NCBI GenBank assembly: GCA_030685235.1
Contig: MU839244.1
Location: forward strand, 24,640-88,639
Reading direction: 5' to 3'
DNA: 64,000 nt
Source: Copromyces sp. CBS 386.78
Lineage: Eukaryota > Ascomycota > Sordariomycetes > Sordariales > Sordariaceae
The notes under the pieces were generated by a model. That model did not search any database. It was given only the letters and a program-made list of their open reading frames with translations, and was not told where the DNA came from. Below are positions 1-12,376 of the stretch, piece after piece. A program made the position numbers and the translations under genes. Each line of letters starts with the position of its first letter. Positions within the stretch are counted from its first letter, which is position 1.

Positions 1-1086
1 GATAACCGAGTCGTTCGAAAAAGCTCAATAGGCATGCTCCTAGGCTACCACCTCATCTGGGCCTTCTCCCCCTTCATCCTCGGCACGCCCTCACAAATCG
101 CCAACTGGAGTGCACTTATCACCAGTCAAAACCTCCTCGTCGGCGGCGCCGTCAACCCGCGCGACAGCGACCTAGTCATCACCTCTGACCCTTCCGAGAA
201 AACCAGAATCATCTTCAACGGCTCCAAACACTTCACCACCGGCGCAGCCATTTCCGATTTGATCGTGCTTGAAGGCGCCCTCTCCTCTGAATCCTCTGAC
301 TTTGGTCATGATGCGGGGAAGCACATCTTCGCCTACGTCCCCACCACCCACCCCGGCATTTCTTTTTCCTTCAACTGGGACGCCATCGGTCTGCGGCTGA
401 CCGAGTCCGGCAGCGCACAAATTTCCAACGTTTCCGTTGACTGGGATGATGCTCTGGGCTGGTCCTCTCCCTCCCCCACTTCAATCCCCAGTCCGCTGCC
501 AGACGTTCTGGGAGTCCCCTACGCCACTTTGTTGCTTCCCGCCATCCAACTAGTCTTCACCAACTTCTACCTCGGCATCGCCCAGGCCGCACTCGATACA
601 GCAGCAGGGTACACGCGCAAGAGCACACGGCCATGGCCTTACTTGTCGGGGGGCGAGCGGGAAACCGTTTTCCCAGCCGAGAAGGCCACGGATGAGTTTT
701 ATATCTTGCCGACGTACGGCACGCACCATGCGCATTTGTTGGCTGCTACGGCGCTGGCGGATCGGGCTAACGAGGCAGTGTCCGAGCTGTTTAGTGCGTA
801 TAATCATGAGAGGGGAAATCGGGCGGCGCTGACGGCGCAGCAAAGGGGTGAGATCAGCGAGTTGATTGCCGCTGCCAAAATCATGGTGACAGATGTTGGG
901 CTGAAGGTGACTAGTGATGTGTTTAAGGTGACGGGGTCGAGGGCGACGGCGAGTAAAGTTGGCTTGGATCGGTTCTGGCGGGATTTGAGGACGCACACGC
1001 TGCATGATCCCGTGGCGTATAAGCGGAGGGAGGTTGGACGGTGGGTGTTGTTGGGGGAGATTCCGACGCCTACTTGGTATACGTGA
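1..1086 (+). CDS. DszC/acyl-CoA dehydrogenase-like flavin monooxygenase, 5'-truncated by window edge
   Basis: The frame is open from base 1, before the first ATG at 34, so the gene begins upstream of the window; 361 codons are visible. The sequence resembles the dibenzothiophene-monooxygenase (DszC)-like branch of the acyl-CoA dehydrogenase fold: an N-terminal/middle beta domain with an FNGSKHFTTGA motif (flavin/substrate domain, about residue 75) and a C-terminal helical domain ending in RDLRTHTLHDPVAYK, the typical last helix of this family. Such proteins use reduced flavin to oxygenate small sulfur or nitrogen compounds, or act as acyl-CoA dehydrogenases; the substrate here cannot be deduced. 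No intron is needed in the visible part. It converges on the SAPS gene, with stops about 265 bp apart. Family assignment is firm, precise function is not. Confidence 0.8.
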   Translation, partial: DNRVVRKSSIGMLLGYHLIWAFSPFILGTPSQIANWSALITSQNLLVGGAVNPRDSDLVITSDPSEKTRIIFNGSKHFTTGAAISDLIVLEGALSSESSDFGHDAGKHIFAYVPTTHPGISFSFNWDAIGLRLTESGSAQISNVSVDWDDALGWSSPSPTSIPSPLPDVLGVPYATLLLPAIQLVFTNFYLGIAQAALDTAAGYTRKSTRPWPYLSGGERETVFPAEKATDEFYILPTYGTHHAHLLAATALADRANEAVSELFSAYNHERGNRAALTAQQRGEISELIAAAKIMVTDVGLKVTSDVFKVTGSRATASKVGLDRFWRDLRTHTLHDPVAYKRREVGRWVLLGEIPTPTWYT

Positions 1087-1351
1087 GTTTGTCGAAGAGA
1101 GTAGAGTGAGCATGCAGTGCGGATATGGACGACGATGCCGACGAAGGACGTGGCGACTGCAAAGTAATGGCTTCGTGGGTCTGAATGCTAGAAATACAAA
1201 TTGCTTAACAAGTAAGGGATCCCGCACCGATTTGCTTCCACCCACGCATCGCCGTCGTCCCAACCATGACATTGACCATGTTGTGCATATCTACCCCATA
1301 CCGACAATGACCAACCGACATATATATCATCTCCCGGGGTATGGTGTGGTA

Positions 1352-4300
1352 TTAGCGTGCTCCGGCTGGCCTGCTGACAAAGATCTCCTCCGCTTCATCG
1401 TCATCGGGATCCTCGATACTTGTCCTCCTCTTTGCCTCTACCGCTCGGTTGATCTTCTTGCCGTCCTCACCAATAACCAAATCTTCCATAATAGCGTCCA
1501 GTTCCTCGGGTTCCTCGGTTATGGTAACACCGCTTCCGGGGCTAGCATTTTCCTTCTGCTTTTCCGAACCCTGCTCGCCCGTCGAAGACGCCGTAGCCTC
1601 TTTCTCATCCTTCTTTCCGAACCCAGGAGTAGAGAAGGGCCAAAGGTTACCGAATGGACTACCGCTTTTGCTGGGGTGGACAGGGAGCGGCTTGACCAAG
1701 ATCTTCTCCCGCGCAGGATCGATGCCAGAGATCATACCGCCCGAGCCGGGAGAAGGTTCCGAATCCTGACCGTTGCCTTCAACCTCGGGCATGGCAAAGT
1801 CTCCAAACTCTTCGTCATCGATATCATCCACCACCTCACCTCCATCACCTCCCTCGTCAGATTCACTGTCGCGCCCATCCCCGAATCTTTCCGCATCCTG
1901 GCTATCCTCCCTGCCCTTGTTCTTCTGCCCACCAGGAACCATACCACGCCACCAGGACCCACGATTCCACGCACTGCCTCCCATACCGTTATGGGCCATA
2001 TTATCCATGTCTCCATCATCGCTGCCGGACCCATTACCATCGTTTTCGTCATCATCATCCTCGTCCTCTTCATCCTCAAAAGGGTTCCGGGGGCGATCGC
2101 TAGTTGACTCATTTGGCAGGCTAAATGTACCAGAACCGGTGGAATTGTCGGCCTGAGCTGAGCCGCCCTCTTGTCCGCCATTCGCTGCAGCTTCAGCATT
2201 GCGCTTGTTCATAGCTAGCCTGGCAGCAAGTTGGAGGCGCGCACGAGAAGGAGGGATGTTGAGCGGGGGAGGGGGTGGTGGGGGCGGTGGAATCGAAGGT
2301 GGGTTGTTCGAGTTCGACAGGTTGGCGTTAAGAGGGTCGGTGTAAGCACGGAACTGCATGCTGAATTAGCATATTGTTCGTATCTGGAAGAGGAAGAAAG
2401 AAAAGGAAATGGTTAGTGGAATGTGAATCAAGAAAATGTGAACAAGATCAGGCAGGCGTGGCGACTGGCGACAGCGTGGCAATACGTGTAGTGTAGGGCT
2501 TGGAGACAGAGAGTATGCCATCGAGCGGAATGTAGGTGATATGCAACGGTAGAAGGAACCATGGGGAACAAGAGAGAGGATCTTCCATGACGTTGCGCCA
2601 CCCTTGGTGTCACAAAAATTCGACCACGGCCCCGAGCAGGGAGGCCGGATCACTAGAATCCACTTGAGTGAGGAGAAGGAGGGAATGAGAGGAAAACATG
2701 TCCGAAGTTGCTAGCCCACTATGTCCTTGGCGCCCTTTAATCATACAACACCCTCAACCAAAAGAATAAACCTGACAGCTCGGACGACGTGATGCAGATG
2801 AGAGCAACATACTGTTGCCCAAGTCTCGCATCAGAGCGTCCAGATCGGGGACCGGACACTCATATCCGGTCGGCGTCCTCTGTTCGAGGAGGAGAAAAGT
2901 GAATCATCCGGTTGATTTGACAAAGAAAGTGGTTGAGCTCGAGTGCGTCTGTAGGACTTGGTTCCGGCCTCGTCCATCGGCCTTCAAAATCGTCATGGAG
3001 TGGGGCGTCGATCTCATCGACACCCCATGCAGGCTCGATAGGGCTCTCCAGGGTGGAAGGTTGCGGTCTCACTGATGAAAGTGCCTCGGGGGATCGAGCT
3101 GGCGGGCGCGGGTTTGTCTGGGTGGTGGGTCGCTGTGCGAACGTTTCCTTTTTCCAAGCAACGGCTGGAGAGCAGCCATCAAAGTCGGCAAGACCTTCTT
3201 CGAAGTCCTCAAGGTCCAATCCATAGCTGCTTGGGTCGTCTTCGTAGTCTTGTTCGTCGAAGGGCTCGTTGAAGGTCTCGTTGTGTTCGACATCGACTTC
3301 GAAATCAACATCCTTAACATGGTGGACCTCGGCAAGCTCCTCCCCGTCGACGAAGGAGCCGTGGTCGCGTTTGCTCGGTATCAAGGGCTCACTTGAGCCT
3401 AGGGAGAACATGTCATGGGGGTGGAGAAGAGATGAGACATAATCAGAATAACCAACCTCGTTGTTAACATCCTCCTCGTTGTCCTGTTCTTCGTCCTCGT
3501 CCTCGTCGCTCGAACTGCCAAACCCGCTCATAAGAGTACCGGCGCTGATGGCAAACGGCCCGATCCCATTTCCGCCAGAACTGTCCGCAACATCCTGTCC
3601 TCCGTTCAAGCCTGCCTCAGCAAGGGCGTGGGAACCGCCACTCAGACCAAGAGATCCAAGAGCGGAGAGTCCGGCGCTAGACATCCCGGATCCAGAACGG
3701 CCCATCAGGCTCTCCGGCCGCACACCTCCGAGCACGGCATTATCGCGTGTTCGCGTAACGCTAAGCGGACCTTCAACATACTCGATCCAATCCCGCGCCA
3801 TGACCTTCTCCAGAATACACTCTGTGAGAACTTCGGTTTCGTGGCGCTCGGTGAACTTGACCACCTCCTCGGCGATGAGCGTCAAGTGCCCCATGTATCC
3901 CATACGGGTCTTTCTCTCGTTCTCGGACTTCTCGCTGGCGAGCTGTCCACCAATGATTTGGTTGGTGATGTCGGCCGTCTCAAAGAGGCTGATAGCCAGC
4001 TTATGGTTATAGCTGTCCTTCATAGGGCCGTTGAACACCTGCTGCACAATGTCGTAAACCACGTTGTGCAAAAAGTTGTTCCACGGGTAAGAGAAGAAGA
4101 AGCTCAAAATCGTGGGGACAACTTTGTATTTGACAAACTGCATCTTGAGGTAGTCGCCAACCACAGGTTCGTGGTTCTTGTCAGTTTGAGAAGCGTCGTG
4201 GGCGATAGTGGCATCGGGATCACTCTTTTCTCCACTGGTAGACACTTGACTAGTCTCCGCCTGCTCCTCCTTCGTAGTAGCCTGGGCAGGCTCTGAGGCG

Positions 4301-6245
4301 TCTGTTGTTAGGGTGGATGTCGAAAAGAGCGGCGCGGGAGTATCGTCTGGGTGGGGAGACATCTCTTCCGGAGCTACGGCCATGTCTGAGCCGCCGCGAA
4401 GTTCCAACTGACCGTCCTTGGAAGGCTTAAGATCCATATCACTCTCTTCTTTGCTGGTCGAGGTTTCCCCTGTCTTGTGTCCATCGTCGTTCTGTCCTTC
4501 GGAAGCAGAGGCTGTCCTGATAGGTACGGATGCCTTCTTGGTTGGGGAAAGAGGTGCAACCACCAGGTGCGGATCGTCGAACTTGATGGGTGCTGTATCC
4601 TCCATGGGATTGTGGAGGTCGCGAACACGCAACCTTGGAGAGCTCAGCGGCTCGTCAACAAAGTCGTCCTCGTCCTTATCCAGGAATGACGATGTCGGGC
4701 CTGGCAAGGAAACTTCGGGAAGCTCCTCGATGCCGTGCGTGGTGTCCTCGTCGGTGGTATGCGTGACCTCCTCAAAGCCATCATCATCTACTGATGTGTT
4801 GGTGACCCCCAGCTTCCTGCCAGTATCCGCCGGGGAAGAGTGCGACGCACGCATGGTGAGATCTTCCGGCGCGGATGGTGGCTCCTGCTCCCGAACAGGA
4901 ACGAGCCGGCCTTGCGTGCGGAGCAACTGTCGCTGAGCATCACGCTGCGAAATTATTTCTTCAGCGCCCACCTCATTGAGCAAGCCCATGTTGCTGCAAT
5001 GGAGTAGCTCGGCCATCAGCTCACATGTCTTGAACCTGTCGAAACCCAGAGGCTCGATATTGTCACCAAAGGTGGAAGTGACGCGTTCCTTTTGTGCAGG
5101 GGCGTTCATGATAAGGTTTACGAAATCCGGGATATGGTCAGCAAACATGCGAAGCAAGGTTCCGAGGTAGATCGGGTCGCGGGTTGAGGGGGTCGAGTTG
5201 GGCTCGGTTGCCTCCGGGTCGTAATCGGAGTTGTTCTTTCTAATGACTTCGATAACAATGCCCACACCACACGTGAGGGGGTTGCCGCCACCAAGCATGT
5301 ACTTGATCAACTGCTCCACGCAGGCTTTCGAGACAAGTTGTCGTGTGAGCTCGTTCGGTCCGATGCAGGTCTGTTCATTCTGTGAGGCATTGGCGGAGAC
5401 AGTGATGATGGCCTTGATGAAGTCGGCGGCGGAAGTCTGGGTTGACCAGCCATGCTCTGGGCCGAGGAAAGAGAGCAGACTGGGCATAACGTCTTGGGTA
5501 TAGAGCCACTAAAGGATGAGGATGGCGATTAGCAAAAGAAAGATTCTGAAGCAGCTGAGGGTCTGATTTCACTTACCTCGACTATACCATGCCCGGCCTC
5601 GGTTCTTTCCAAGCTGATGATCCTCAGCAGCAGGTCCATAACCATGGGACAATCGACGTGCTTGAGCATATCGGGCACCGCATTGTCGAGAGATTTGAGA
5701 AAATCGATCATTTCCTCGGTCTTTCTGTCGAACAAGGACTCGTTCACCTTGGTGAAGTAGCTGGCCTGGAGGGGGTCGAGCGGGGCAGGGCTCTTCAGGA
5801 ACTGCCAAAACTCGCGCAGCAGGTCTTTGCTCTCCATAAGAGCCTCGAATATTGACCAGTTGTCCGACGACAGAATCTCGGCCGCGACGAAAGCATAGCG
5901 GTTCCGTTTCTTTTCGACGGCGGTATCATCGTTGCTTGCATCGGTGGCCCGCGATGAGGAGCGGGGTCGAGCAAAGGGTAGGGAGATACCCGTCTGGTTT
6001 TCGTCTTCCTCATCCTCCTCATTTTCTGCAGCCGCTACGGGCTCCAGCTTGGGAGCGACGACGTATTCTAGCAACCTCTTGAGAACATCCTGGTCGCGGA
6101 GATACTCGACAAGCTTCGCGTTGTGTTGCTTGAGCTCCTGGATCAAGTCGCTCTCATCGAGAAGCTCCTCAAGGGCAAAGTCGCCGCGGTCGAGGATGTT
6201 GTCTATTGTGCTGGCAACAGCGTAGCCGCCGAACCGCCAGAACAT
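1352..6245 (-). CDS. SIT4/PP6 phosphatase-associated (SAPS) family protein, multi-exon
   Basis: This is a homologue of yeast SAP185/SAP190 and fission-yeast Ekc1, regulatory partners of the Sit4/PP6 Ser/Thr phosphatase. Exon 1 runs 6245-5577 (ATG at 6245, MFWRFGGY start, 223 codons). Intron 1 is 5576-5509 (GTAAGT donor, GCTAAT branch, AG). Exon 2 starts at 5508 (WLYTQDVMPSLL) and runs to about 2.9 kb. It holds the SAPS core, including PLGFDRFKTCELMAELLHC and GYMGHLTLIAEEVVKFTE. The last exon runs from about 2369 to the TAA at 1352 and encodes a Pro-run, then a very acidic tail (NPFEDEEDEDDDDEN). The junction between 2.93 and 2.37 kb is unresolved: the exon 2 frame stops at 2860, a GTATGT donor lies at 2812, and acceptors lie at 2384 and 2369. 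One or two introns must lie here. Long acidic and Ser-rich linkers fit the family. The family call is confident; the 3' structure is tentative. Confidence 0.88.
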
Positions 6246-8805
6246 GTTGGGCGAATGTTATGAGTACGTCGGGGCGCCAGCGGGGAGGGGGCGCTGACAC
6301 CGGACACGATTGAGGTGGCTCTTTTGACGGGTGTATGCAAGTTCGGGGGGGGGGGCGGGCATGCGGCGGGGTTGAAAAGCGGCTGGGATGCGAATTGCGG
6401 ATTGACCGGATTATTTGGCTGTCCTGGTCGGATGTGGCCTAGCCTCGCTCGGATTTTTCGTCTAATGGCTTTGGTCTGGGGGGGAATCGAATCGGGGTAT
6501 GAGCGTGTTAATCGATCGGGCAATGGGTATCTCAAGGTTCAAGACTGCAGTAAGAAGTAGACAGTGTTAGCTTGTGAAGCGAAGACAGAATAGCAGAGGT
6601 CCAGGTAGAAGATGGATAGTAGCGATGATGTAAGATGGGCGCCGAGCATTGGCCCAGTCCGGCCAGGAAGAGGAGCAGGTTCAAGAGAGCGAGTATAGGG
6701 CAGAATAGGGTTCGCTGGTGACGGCAAGCCGCGTAGGAGCAGGTAGCCTTGGGGATAGGGGCAGCACAAAGTCTCTCAAGGGACTGACTGGAAGGGGAGC
6801 TGGAACAGATACAGGGGGGCACGTGAAATGACTGGCTGGGACCATGTTTGGCGCCGAGGGTCGAAGGGTAGAAGCACCTTCTCCAAACCAAACATTTGTT
6901 GCTGGGTTTCCAAGGCGTGCAGGAGCAGCTTGCATTTCCCGGCCGAACCAGTTCGCAAGCAATATGTGCGCACGGAGAGATGGCCAAGGTAAAGATTAAG
7001 GCTGCAGTTGCTAGAAGCGATATGATTGTTGACGGGGAAGACGGTGATGATGGTGATGAGGGGTGATCGTGGTAGTCGACTTGGTGGTTGTGATGATTGG
7101 TGACCGGGGGCAGGACGGGGGGCACGGGGGCAACATCCCACACACCAGGACGGGAGGGCAGAGGAGGGGAAGCTGTGCTTGGCTGCGACGAGCCCTGGCT
7201 GCTGCCCTGCGTCGTGAACGGAGCAGGGCGACGGCGGGCACGGCACTAGGTAGACTGGGGGACTGGACTGGACTGGACTGCAGTGGCCCCGGACTCGGGG
7301 GCGTGGCCAAGAAGGGGGCTTCGTCGGACGGAGTGCGAGGGGTCGGGCTGAGGGGGAGGGGGGCCTGGGAGACCAGACTGAGAACACGTACAGAAAGTTT
7401 TTTGGTTGTTGAAGGAGGCAATCCAATCGCAGCACGGCTGTTGATCTGACTAGGTACCCGGGTTGAGAAGTAATAAAAAAAAGGGCGTTGCCGTCATGAA
7501 GACGGGAAGTGGGACAGGAGCAATCGGGGGCGTGTGGGCAAAAGGTTGGCACGCTGGGTTGTTGAAAGGGTCTGGGGCAGATTCACAGCCGAGATTCAGA
7601 TTCCAGATTCCAGATTTGTTGATGTTGACGCTGACGGTCTTGTCCGTCCGAGTCAAGTCTGCGAAAGGAATTGGTGGAATGGGAGTGGCTTGGTCACGCT
7701 TGATTACGTCTCGCCTTCTCCTCAATTCTGTGTATGAGAGCTTGTCATTGGTTGGTTTTGCTTGGTTCGGGCGCTTGGGCCAGCCTTGGTCTGCGCTTTT
7801 CGTGAGCGCACCTCCACCTCCACGGCAGTGAGAGACATCCTTATCGCTCTTTATCAGTCAGCATCAAAAGGGACATGTTCCATGATCTCTTCATTCCACT
7901 TGCTTCACGTCATCGCGAGACCTTCCATTGTTAGGATGGGACTTTTCATTCATTTCCATAACTGAAAGGGAATATGACAGCCTTCTTGGGTTGTCCAGCA
8001 ACAACAGCCGTCCCACTTGCGCCCTGGGCTCCGATAAAACCCCCCCTTGAGTCGGCGACAGCAAGAATAGGGATATCTCAACTCCTAGCTCATGCCGCAT
8101 CCCGGTCAACAAATAGACTAGGTTCCAGCATGTGGCCGTGCCCTTAAGCTCATCATTAATGCTCCATTGATGTCAAAACATCAAAGCGCCCAACCTCTTC
8201 ACCAGGTCTCAAGGCATCCAGGCAATCCAGGCGAGCCAGGCTCAGGCCACCAGCGATCCCAACATCCATCCAATCCTCGGTCCAAGGAAGCAATCTGTCG
8301 CGCCGCCCAGTCGCCACGTTTTTACCCCTGGCTCAGCACGTGTCAACCACAGATGGCATGCCAACCTAACAATGGAACGGGAACCTAACGTTATCTTATC
8401 TTCTCCGCAGGTCCAGGCAGAGGTACCCAGGAACTCATCACTCGCGCAACAAACCACATCTTTGTGGAATTCCACCCGTTAAAGAGATACTACCAAGGAA
8501 TTTGAAGGGCCAATTATTATATTATCGATCGGTTTGCTCATCTACGCCCCACAACGATGGGCTTATGATAGATACTTCGACGATGGGGTACAACTGGAAG
8601 CTGAGATAAGAGCCAAGTAAGATCCAAGAACGACGGGACTTCGGTGGATATACAGATTATGATACAAGACATGGTCAATCATATGCTCGTCCGAGTGTTC
8701 TAATAATTCGGGATCCCTCTAGGCAGCAAGCAAGAGAAGAAAAGACGAGCTCGTCCACAGCCATCCAGAACATCTCCTCGAAGTAGGCCACTACACCTCA
8801 TTTTC
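6246..8805. other. Long 5' flank of the SAPS gene, no gene recognised
   Basis: Reading frames on both strands are Pro/Ser/Arg-rich translations of simple, pyrimidine-biased DNA and match no family I know. The stretch includes a G run near 6347-6355, G/C-rich simple sequence at 7.0-7.4 kb, and an imperfect short tandem (gattccagattccag) near 7588. It may be promoter plus a long untranslated leader of the minus-strand SAPS gene. Confidence 0.4.
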
Positions 8806-9113
8806 CTACACGGAGGCAGTACCGGGATACATCTCCTCGTCTGTCACCTCGATATGCAGCCGCATCATGATTTGCCGCTCGCCAAAGCTAGCGTAACCAA
8901 AGACGGTTCCTCGCATCGGCCTGTATTTACTACGGATCAGAGCATCCTTTTCTACTTGCTAGTGGCCTTGCCGCTTATCGGCGCCGGATACTAGCAGGAA
9001 GTCCACCTTCGTACAGTTGCCTATGGATGCGACGAAAAAGTGCGTGGGATCACTGTAAACACGGCTGTCGAGATCCCAAACATGGCCAACAGCTCGGCTT
9101 CCCCCATTGCGGT
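8806..9113 (-). pseudogene. Unknown ORF remnant with one in-frame TAG
   Basis: On the minus strand a frame reads from YRNGGSRAVGHVWDLDSR (near 9113) to a stop at 8806, about 100 codons, interrupted once by TAG at 8961-8959 in the context GH(stop)QVEKDAL. A CAG-to-TAG change would explain it. Codon choice looks coding, with mixed hydrophobic and charged residues and no low complexity. No family is recognised. The frame closes upstream and no convincing start or splice site was found. It could be a decayed gene or an exon of an unrecognised one. Confidence 0.3.
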
Positions 9114-9643
9114 ACCGGAAAATGATGCCCAGGCACGTTCACTGGTGTGCCCAAGGCGACGAAACAAGCCCCGCAACATGGCGTGACCCGCATAGCTTCC
9201 GCAATGTCTGCGCCCTATCCATCGTAGGAAGGCCACCAGGAAGACTCGAGACTTTTACGTTCGTAACGCTCCTCTATAAGGTGACGCCACGTGACACGAC
9301 TCGGAGATCTTGCTCTTTCTCGCAGGTTGCGATTAGAGAGCAAATCAGCAAGTGACCGAGGTTCGAGCTGCGTCGCAGTTTGTGAGACGTCGGAAGCGGC
9401 GTCGGCAGGGTCGTGTTGGGAGATACATTTGGCGAGTCACGAGAAGGAATGCCGGAAGAGTCGTTGGAATGTTCGTTGGAAACCGCGCCGCCGTCCGTTT
9501 TGAGACCTCTAAGATGTCAAATGCAGACTAGACGAACCTATGGTGGTAAAGATTGTAAGGTAACATTGACGACCTTTCTCCGTCGTTGGCGACCACTCTA
9601 CCCATACCAATTGCGACCCTTTCCTTGCCAGTTTTCCAACTGC

Positions 9644-11073
9644 TTAAACATTCGATGCCGGCGGCGGTGACCAGGCCTGGAATCCCACCTCTTCTTCGGA
9701 AACATCTCTTCGATGTCTTCCCACCGAAAACTCTCTCGTCAGCATAATTCCGCCCGACTCTCTCCATGCTCCCGGCATCTCTGGAGCCTCACGCAGGAAC
9801 TGCTCCAGAGAGACTGTCCTAGATCTGGCGCCATCAATGGCTTTTGGCTTCGCTAGTTGCCGGGCAAGAGGCACCTCGTCGTCAGCATCATTACCATCCC
9901 TCCGAACCATTGTTGACTCGGACGTGGCTGGCTGTGTGCACCGAGTCCCGCTGACCTGACTATGGGTGTTTCCTACGGATTGTGCTCGCTTTCTCTTGAA
10001 GTAGTCTTGCACCGCCAGACGACCAAACGGGATCGAGACGGCGATGATGGCGACACCTAGCTCGGCGGATTCCCAGACAACTAGATCTGCTGCCGCGTCT
10101 GGCTCACAACGACTAGTTAGTCATGATCACCGGTTCCGACATGAAATAAGACAAACTGACATGTGAAATCATTCTCCAGGTCCGAAGCTTTGATGTACGT
10201 CGTCTTGATAGCAGCAACGATACCGGTCCTGAACACCATGGTCTCGTCAGCACCCTATCACAAACATACTGCCGGAATGCCAGAAAAGACCTACAGAAGC
10301 CCGAGGCTCAGGACAAAACCGAGCACGATTTTTTCAAGTCTCTTCACCTGAAGATGCCAAATTATGGACCATGGAAGTACCACCAAAGCAAGATCCGTCA
10401 CCGCCGACCACGCTAACCATCAGTCAGTCAGGAACCAAGCATGGTAGAAGAAAGCACCAGGCAGCTCACCTCCCGAAAACGACCAATACCGACAAAGCAC
10501 ATTAATATCCCAGCACTTCCCCTCGATCAGCGGATTCCACCTCTTCTGCACCGGCGTGCACGAAATAAAGATAAAAATGCCCGACAACAGCTTCGTTACC
10601 AGCACCGACGCCGCTATGAACACCAGCGTCCACCTCTGCCACTTCTTGCGGGCGATGTTGTACAGCGTGAGGCAGATGGACGTCTTGGCTAGGGCGATTC
10701 CGGAAAAGACAAAGGCGCCGCCGGTGAATACTATTCGAGCGGAGGTTATGGCATCTTTGAGAAGCTTGATGTTCCAGATGTGCTGGCCGAAGCCGTGACG
10801 GATCGCTACGGCGGTGAAGATGGCGCCGGAAGTGAGGATGAGCTGTGAGTAGAGGCAGGTATGTTGGAATATGCGTGCCAAGATGGTGGTGAGAAGACAT
10901 GGACAACTTACATAGGAGAGACCCAACAGCAGGTCGTCAACACCTAGCTGCTTGGCGTAGCGGTGCTTGCAGTAAAACCTGAAGCCCAGGGTAATGCCGG
11001 CTAGGGAAACCAGTACGCTGAAGGTGACGATCAGGCGGGGGACCGCCGAGTCGGTATCGGTGGGTAAAGCCAT
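9644..11073 (-). CDS. PTH11-like fungal rhodopsin-domain membrane protein, five exons
   Basis: A 391-residue integral membrane protein of the fungal rhodopsin/PTH11-like family, seven-helix proteins thought to act as surface receptors. Exons by splice signal and phase: 11073-10912, 10842-10470, 10412-10295, 10228-10161, 10098-9644. Introns are 69, 57, 66 and 62 bp; most have clear branch sites, for example GACTAAC in the last. Family landmarks fall in order: LGVDDLLLGLSY, a conserved Cys pair region (CTPVQKRWNP...GKCWD), WSAVTDLALVVLPWSIIWHLQ, LSLGLLTGIVAAIKTTY, and DFTY/AAADLVVWESAELGVAIIA across the last junction. About 110 mostly polar residues form the cytoplasmic tail. The agreement of phases with the family motifs makes the model solid; one donor (GTCAGT at 10160) is weak. 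Ligand unknown. Confidence 0.88.
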
Positions 11074-12376
11074 TTTGGTGAGTGTCTCTGGGTTCTCATG
11101 CCACTGATGGTTGAGACCATCGCTGTTAGTGGTATGAATACGAGGAGGAGAGAAGTAGACAGGTTGAAGACCGTCAACAGGAAAAGCAATAATGTAGAAT
11201 GCCCTAGGTGCTATGCGTCTACCTAGGACACATCAAAGACGATGCGCGCTGCTTCTTTTTCATGGCTCGAATGTAGTGGATCTCTTGGTAGCCAGTATGA
11301 ATCAAAGTAATGATCCCTCGGACCTGTTAACGCCCTGGTCTGGTTCGACTTCTTTGGTGATATTCTATATCCTCAAGTTGGGCCGTTTAGCTGCTCTCTT
11401 CCTTTTTTCCCAACCCTTCCAACGGCCACAACGTTGTTGGAAGCAGTTGGAAAGGAATGAACAAGAAAGAAAGAAACGCAACGGGTTAGGTTTAGACTTT
11501 ACGCGGGCTGTCCCGTCCGCCACCGTTGATATTCCAGGGCGGTTTTTCATTGTGTGTCGGCATGGAGCCGGCCGTTGCCTCCATTGTCTGAAAAAGCAAA
11601 CAAGCCTAAATGATCAATGATGCATCGGTCTTCGGAGGTACGGCTATGGGTAATGGGACAACGCAAACGAAGGGATGATCAACCGTTGCCGGTCGTGTGT
11701 CCGTTGGTGCAACAGCATTGAAGCCAAATGCCCGTCGAAAATCGGATTGGCATTTCGCGTTAAAGGGGCGGCGGTGACACACGACAACTGCCCCTGCTTG
11801 CGCTGCTTCGTGCGTTGGCTTTTTTTTTGTTTACACACGCATTGACTGACTTTACGATCGAAGGATGAACAGTCCTTAACGAACGACGCGGGGGCCTCCT
11901 CCTGGTTCTGCAAGCAGGTGCTGATCGAAGAGGCTTTGTTATTTCTGTGGAAACCAGCTGACCATTCGCGATATATCTCTTTCCAGACTTCGTGGGATCC
12001 AACCCAACTTCTTGCTGGCGCTAGGTGGCCCTTCTCACGTTGGGTGTAGTATGGCATGTGTTTAGGGGGACATAGCATGGGTGTTGTTGATGTGGTCGAG
12101 TGGCGTGGTCTGCTGCACCGGGCAGTTCCCGATGATATGAGCGACCTTGGGTTGAAGCACCTTAGTGGGTGGCCTCAACCTAAGGTCCAAACGAGGGAAA
12201 ACCATCCAGATGGGCTCGTTTCCTGGCTCAGCCCCTCCACGCATTCGTTTTGTCATCCCTTCTTTCTTTCATTCACTGCTGTGCATCTTGGCGATATGGA
12301 AATACTGACCGTACGTAGCCAGCGCATCTGAATTCTATTATTATTATTTTTCCTTTCCACAACTAGACAGACGCAT
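11074..12376. other. Intergenic, divergent/tandem promoter region, nothing recognised
   Basis: This is the upstream region of the PTH11-like gene and the downstream region of the methyltransferase gene. A T run lies at 11821-11828. Short reading frames here show no family resemblance. No tRNA, repeat element or inverted repeat was noticed. Confidence 0.4.

Noticed and set aside
6532..7552. Overlapping Pro/Ser/His-rich frames on the minus strand upstream of the SAPS gene
   Set aside because: Low-complexity translation of skewed DNA, no family resemblance, no splice model; more likely leader or promoter.
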